Source: Cyclobacteriaceae bacterium
Lineage (GTDB): Bacteria > Bacteroidota > Bacteroidia > Cytophagales > Cyclobacteriaceae
Direction of reading: 5' to 3'
Assembly: GCA_030589835.1 (NCBI GenBank)
Contig: JAUUZS010000152.1
Location: 1-8,657 of the forward strand
Length of the DNA: 8,657 nucleotides
The position numbers were made by a program, and so were the translations under genes. Positions 7,119 through 8,657 of this stretch are shown piece after piece (positions within the stretch are counted from its first letter, which is position 1; every line of letters begins with the position of its first letter). The notes below the pieces were generated by a model that saw only the letters and a program-made list of their open reading frames with translations, searched no databases and was not told the origin of the DNA.

Positions 7119-7134
7119 ATTGTTGTGGTGCATT
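7119..7134. repeat. Left arm of inverted repeat bracketing the 7147-7668 gene
   Basis: ATTGTTGTGGTGCATT ends 12 bp before the start codon and is matched in inverted form at 14 of 16 positions by 7675-7690. One of the two differences still pairs as G-T. It also resembles the end of the MITE-like element (GTTGTGTGAATT). Confidence 0.5.
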
Positions 7135-7146
7135 ACAAATGAGAAA

Positions 7147-7668
7147 ATGACACGAGGATTATTAGTACTATTATTTTTGTCAATAGGACAGTACTCCTTT
7201 TCGCAAAGTTATTTATTAAAAGGACAAATTTTAGATGGACAATCATTATATCCAAGAGAAGGAGTTTATATCGGATTTAATCAGAATTTAAGAACTATAA
7301 CAGATTCAACTGGACATTTCGAGTTAAGATGTGATGAGCATTTATTAAATGACTCCCTTAAAATTTATTCTATTTTCCATTATAAATTATCAATAATAAA
7401 TCTACCAAAAGATAGTATTATAAATTTAGGACAAATCCCTCTATTTGAATATGAATTTGGCACTCCTTTAGTGAGTTTCGATTGTGGTCGATTTGATTTT
7501 ATTTGTAACCATAGACGTAAGAAGTACTGGAAAAAATTTAAAAAGGAACGATCCGAACTCCTAAAGAAAATAGATCCTGCAATTGGGTATTACAGGCTTA
7601 TTTATAACGGAAATCTTTATTCCATTGATGTCAAGAATCATTTAATTGATTTAAGACATGGAAAGTAA
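7147..7668 (+). CDS. Small secreted protein with carboxypeptidase-regulatory-like beta domain
   Basis: A 173-residue protein of unknown function. I chose the ATG at 7147 because it opens a classical signal peptide (MTRGLLVLLFLSIGQYSFSQ, cleavage likely after that Gln or nearby). The 27 residues added by the ATG at 7066 are hydrophilic and translate the palindrome at 7085-7114. Residues 22-80 (LLKGQILD, then EGVYIGFN, TDSTGHFEL, LKIYS) follow the pattern of the carboxypeptidase D regulatory-like beta-sandwich common in Bacteroidota surface proteins such as SusC N-termini. The C-terminal half has a basic patch (NHRRKKYWKKFKKER, 124-138) and no recognised domain. The gene is visibly more AT-rich than the catabolic genes upstream and is bracketed by a 16-bp imperfect inverted repeat, which suggests it was acquired separately. 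It is probably periplasmic or exported. Confidence 0.75.
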   Translation: MTRGLLVLLFLSIGQYSFSQSYLLKGQILDGQSLYPREGVYIGFNQNLRTITDSTGHFELRCDEHLLNDSLKIYSIFHYKLSIINLPKDSIINLGQIPLFEYEFGTPLVSFDCGRFDFICNHRRKKYWKKFKKERSELLKKIDPAIGYYRLIYNGNLYSIDVKNHLIDLRHGK

Positions 7669-7674
7669 TAATAA

Positions 7675-7690
7675 AACGCACCACAATAAT
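7675..7690. repeat. Right arm of inverted repeat bracketing the 7147-7668 gene
   Basis: AACGCACCACAATAAT begins 6 bp after the stop codon and is the inverted partner of 7119-7134 (14 of 16 positions). No flanking direct repeat of useful length is present, so a simple transposition footprint is not shown. Confidence 0.5.
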
Positions 7691-7692
7691 AG

Positions 7693-7727
7693 GACTATGA
7701 GCGGTCTGCAAGACCGAGCGATTAGTC
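7693..7727. repeat. Hairpin downstream of the secreted-protein gene
   Basis: CGGTCT (7702-7707) and AGACCG (7711-7716) form a perfect 6-bp GC-rich stem over a 3-base loop, inside an outer stem GACTA (7693-7697)/TAGTC (7723-7727). No T-tract follows, so an intrinsic terminator is uncertain. A structured recombination site is another option, as it lies directly beside the inverted-repeat arm. Confidence 0.45.
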
Positions 7728-7993
7728 TATGTTGAACTACATCCCGGGCGATTTGCTATGCACTTATTGAGGGTTTTTATCTTCGATGAGGAGAAATTGG
7801 GAGGAAGGACATCAAGGGCAAACAAAAAATTCATCAAATATGCGATGGGAATCCTTTCCTTTATCACTATTTCAACAGGGTTTTCTACCCAAAAGGCCAT
7901 AAGAATCCTGTGTTCATGAACATGAAGTTTAGCCAGGGCAGTTCAACATCGTGTATGCTGCCATACGCAATTCGTTTCTAAATCGCTCTATTT

Positions 7994-8050
7994 ATGTCAT
8001 TTGAGTCAGTCCGCAATATTTGCTTGTCGCTGCCTGATACGAAGGCTACC
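7994..8050 (+). pseudogene. Possible decayed N-terminus of an MmcQ/YjbR-family gene
   Basis: The reading MSFESVRNICLSLPDTKAT resembles the first ~18 residues of MmcQ/YjbR-family DNA-binding proteins, which begin like M-F--VR-I-LSLP-T-E. Immediately after, at a run of nine A residues (8052-8060), the resemblance stops. The frame continues to 8236 with an Arg/Cys-rich sequence unlike the family, and a full member would be about 110-120 residues. The call rests on a short match recalled by eye and is weak; chance similarity is possible. Confidence 0.28.
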
Positions 8051-8190
8051 GAAAAAAAAATAGCATTTTCGCGACGGGCTCGTTGGACAGGACGCTGCAA
8101 ATTGAATCTACGCAAATATTGCTATTTTTATCGAAGTTGGACGGTACCTACATTTGCGTTAGTGGCAAGCTGCAAAATCACATGCACAGG

Positions 8191-8221
8191 TTATAAATCG
8201 AATTTAGATTTTGTATCTTTG
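8191..8221 (+). promoter_or_regulatory. Bacteroidota-type promoter for the UPF0175/DUF3368 pair
   Basis: TATCTTTG at 8214-8221 matches the Bacteroidota -7 consensus TAnnTTTG exactly. A TTA at 8191-8193, 20 bases upstream, is one base off the usual -33 TTG. The -7 element ends 16 bp before the start codon at 8238, so the leader would be very short. A second TAnnTTTG at 8149-8156 has no suitable -33 element. Confidence 0.5.
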
Positions 8222-8237
8222 GATAAATACTTTTGAT

Positions 8238-8465
8238 ATGAAAACAATACAATTAAATATACCCGATAATTTGGATCTGAAAGAGTATGACCTTTCAATG
8301 TTTATAGCTGCTAAGTTGTACGAGGATTCAAAACTTTCTTCAGGGCAGGCTGCTGAAATGGCTGGATTGTCAAAGAGAACTTTTATAGAGTTGCTTGGCA
8401 GGTATAATGTTTCAGTTTTTAGTAATTCAATCTCTGATTTACATTCAGATATCGCAAATGCCTAA
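8238..8465 (+). CDS. UPF0175 family protein, probable antitoxin
   Basis: A 75-residue protein of the UPF0175 family, small helix-turn-helix-like proteins usually encoded next to DUF3368 PIN-domain proteins and regarded as their antitoxins. It starts with a short beta strand (MKTIQLNIPDNLDL). The family core follows: AAKLYEDSKLSSGQAAEMAGLSKRTFIELLGRYNVSVF, spanning residues 24-61, in which about 35-55 form the helix-turn-helix-like part. I chose the ATG at 8238 over the one at 8211 because the family begins here and because the -7 promoter element overlaps the longer start. Its 3' end overlaps the next gene by 8 bp, so the two are translated together. Antitoxins of this sort typically repress their own promoter, which fits the adjacent promoter (inference). 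Confidence 0.88.
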   Translation: MKTIQLNIPDNLDLKEYDLSMFIAAKLYEDSKLSSGQAAEMAGLSKRTFIELLGRYNVSVFSNSISDLHSDIANA

Positions 8466-8657
8466 AATAGTTATCTCAGATACGAGTACATTAATTCTTT
8501 TTCAAAAGATTGAGGGTTTGTATCTTTTGGAAAAGATTTATGGAGAGTTAATTACTACACCAGAAATTGCCGAAGAATATGGAGACCCATTACCATCTTG
8601 GATTAAGGTAGAAACTGTCTCTGATAAAAAATATCAAGAATTCCTGGAGACTCAAGT
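8458..8657 (+). CDS. DUF3368 PIN-like toxin (3' end outside window)
   Basis: The first 66 codons of a DUF3368 family protein, a branch of the PIN-domain nuclease fold proposed to be the toxin partner of UPF0175. The start MPKIVISDTSTLI carries the first acidic active-site residue, Asp8, in the SDTSTL motif. TTPEIAEEYG (residues 33-42) follows with Glu36 and Glu39/Glu40 as the next likely metal-binding acids. The remaining acids and the C-terminus lie beyond the window; full members are about 150-160 residues. The ATG overlaps the end of the antitoxin-like gene by 8 bp, the usual layout of toxin-antitoxin pairs. RNase activity is expected from the fold, but I know of no basis here for a specific target. 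Confidence 0.87.
   Translation, partial: MPKIVISDTSTLILFQKIEGLYLLEKIYGELITTPEIAEEYGDPLPSWIKVETVSDKKYQEFLETQ

Larger units (their letters stand above)
6493..7146. other. 654-bp gene-free region, rich in hairpins and repeats
   Basis: No convincing gene occurs on either strand. The longest frame, 124 codons on the minus strand (6702-7076), has no recognisable domain and runs through several palindromes. The stretch holds two tandem 41-bp repeats (6579-6660), an imperfect 37-bp palindrome (6683-6719), hairpins at 6831-6854 and 6955-6971, and a perfect 30-bp palindrome (7085-7114). It marks the change from the catabolic cluster to the AT-richer accessory genes. Decayed mobile DNA or structured RNA are both possible; I cannot choose between them. 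Confidence 0.6.
7669..8237. other. 569-bp gap without an intact gene
   Basis: Apart from the inverted-repeat arm, a hairpin at 7693-7727, a possible MmcQ/YjbR gene start at 7994 and a promoter near 8214, I see no intact gene. Short open stretches exist in different frames: 7790-7978 (63 codons, containing HKNPVFMNMK) and 8038-8193 (52 codons, containing FATGSLDRTLQI). Neither has a good start, and they look like chance or gene remains. GCAATATTTGC at 8013-8023 is inverted at 8112-8122. Confidence 0.5.

Noticed and set aside
7066..7146. Upstream ATG for the secreted protein
   Set aside because: The extension is hydrophilic and encodes the palindrome; the ATG at 7147 starts a clean signal peptide.
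7758..7919. 53-codon + strand frame (MHLLRVFIFD...)
   Set aside because: No known similarity and no promoter or ribosome site seen. It overlaps another open stretch in a different frame.
7994..8236. 80-codon frame as an intact gene
   Set aside because: Only the first ~18 residues look like a real family; the rest is Arg/Cys-rich nonsense-like sequence following an A-run.
8211..8237. Upstream ATG for the UPF0175 protein
   Set aside because: It lies inside the -7 promoter region, and the family N-terminus begins at 8238.

Overview
The window looks like a chromosomal segment of a Bacteroidota bacterium, most likely in or near the Cytophagales. I infer this from the combination of Tat-exported Gfo/Idh/MocA and TIM-barrel sugar enzymes, AT-rich starts without clear Shine-Dalgarno sequences, a TAnnTTTG-type promoter ahead of the last operon, and a UPF0175/DUF3368 pair. 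All convincing genes lie on the + strand.

Left part (1-6492), catabolic cluster. Three tightly coupled genes encode a Gfo/Idh/MocA oxidoreductase (its 5' end lies outside the window), a TIM-barrel sugar isomerase/epimerase-like protein, and an enolase-superfamily enzyme of the muconate-lactonizing (MLE) type. The second and third carry twin-arginine signals, and the first probably does too in its missing part. A separate Na+/solute symporter (SSS family) and a phytanoyl-CoA-type 2-oxoglutarate/Fe(II) dioxygenase follow. Together they suggest oxidation, isomerisation and carboxylate-alpha-proton chemistry at or outside the inner membrane, then Na+-driven uptake and hydroxylation in the cytoplasm. 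The substrate cannot be read from the sequence. Between the enolase gene and the symporter sits a ~131-bp non-coding element with 17-18 bp terminal inverted repeats and an 8-9 bp target duplication, resembling a MITE.

Middle part (6493-7146), a gene-free stretch rich in symmetry: two tandem 41-bp repeats, a 37-bp imperfect palindrome, smaller hairpins and a perfect 30-bp palindrome. I found no supportable gene in it.

Right part (7147-8657), accessory region. An AT-rich gene for a small secreted protein with a carboxypeptidase-regulatory-like beta domain is bracketed by a 16-bp imperfect inverted repeat, as a mobile cassette might be. About 570 bp of decayed or non-coding DNA follows, including a hairpin and what may be the start of an MmcQ/YjbR-family gene. 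The window ends in a UPF0175 antitoxin-like gene overlapping a DUF3368 PIN-type toxin gene that runs off the edge.

The most interesting material is the exported oxidoreductase/isomerase/enolase operon of unknown substrate, the MITE-like insertion, and the repeat-rich boundary between the catabolic cluster and the accessory DNA.
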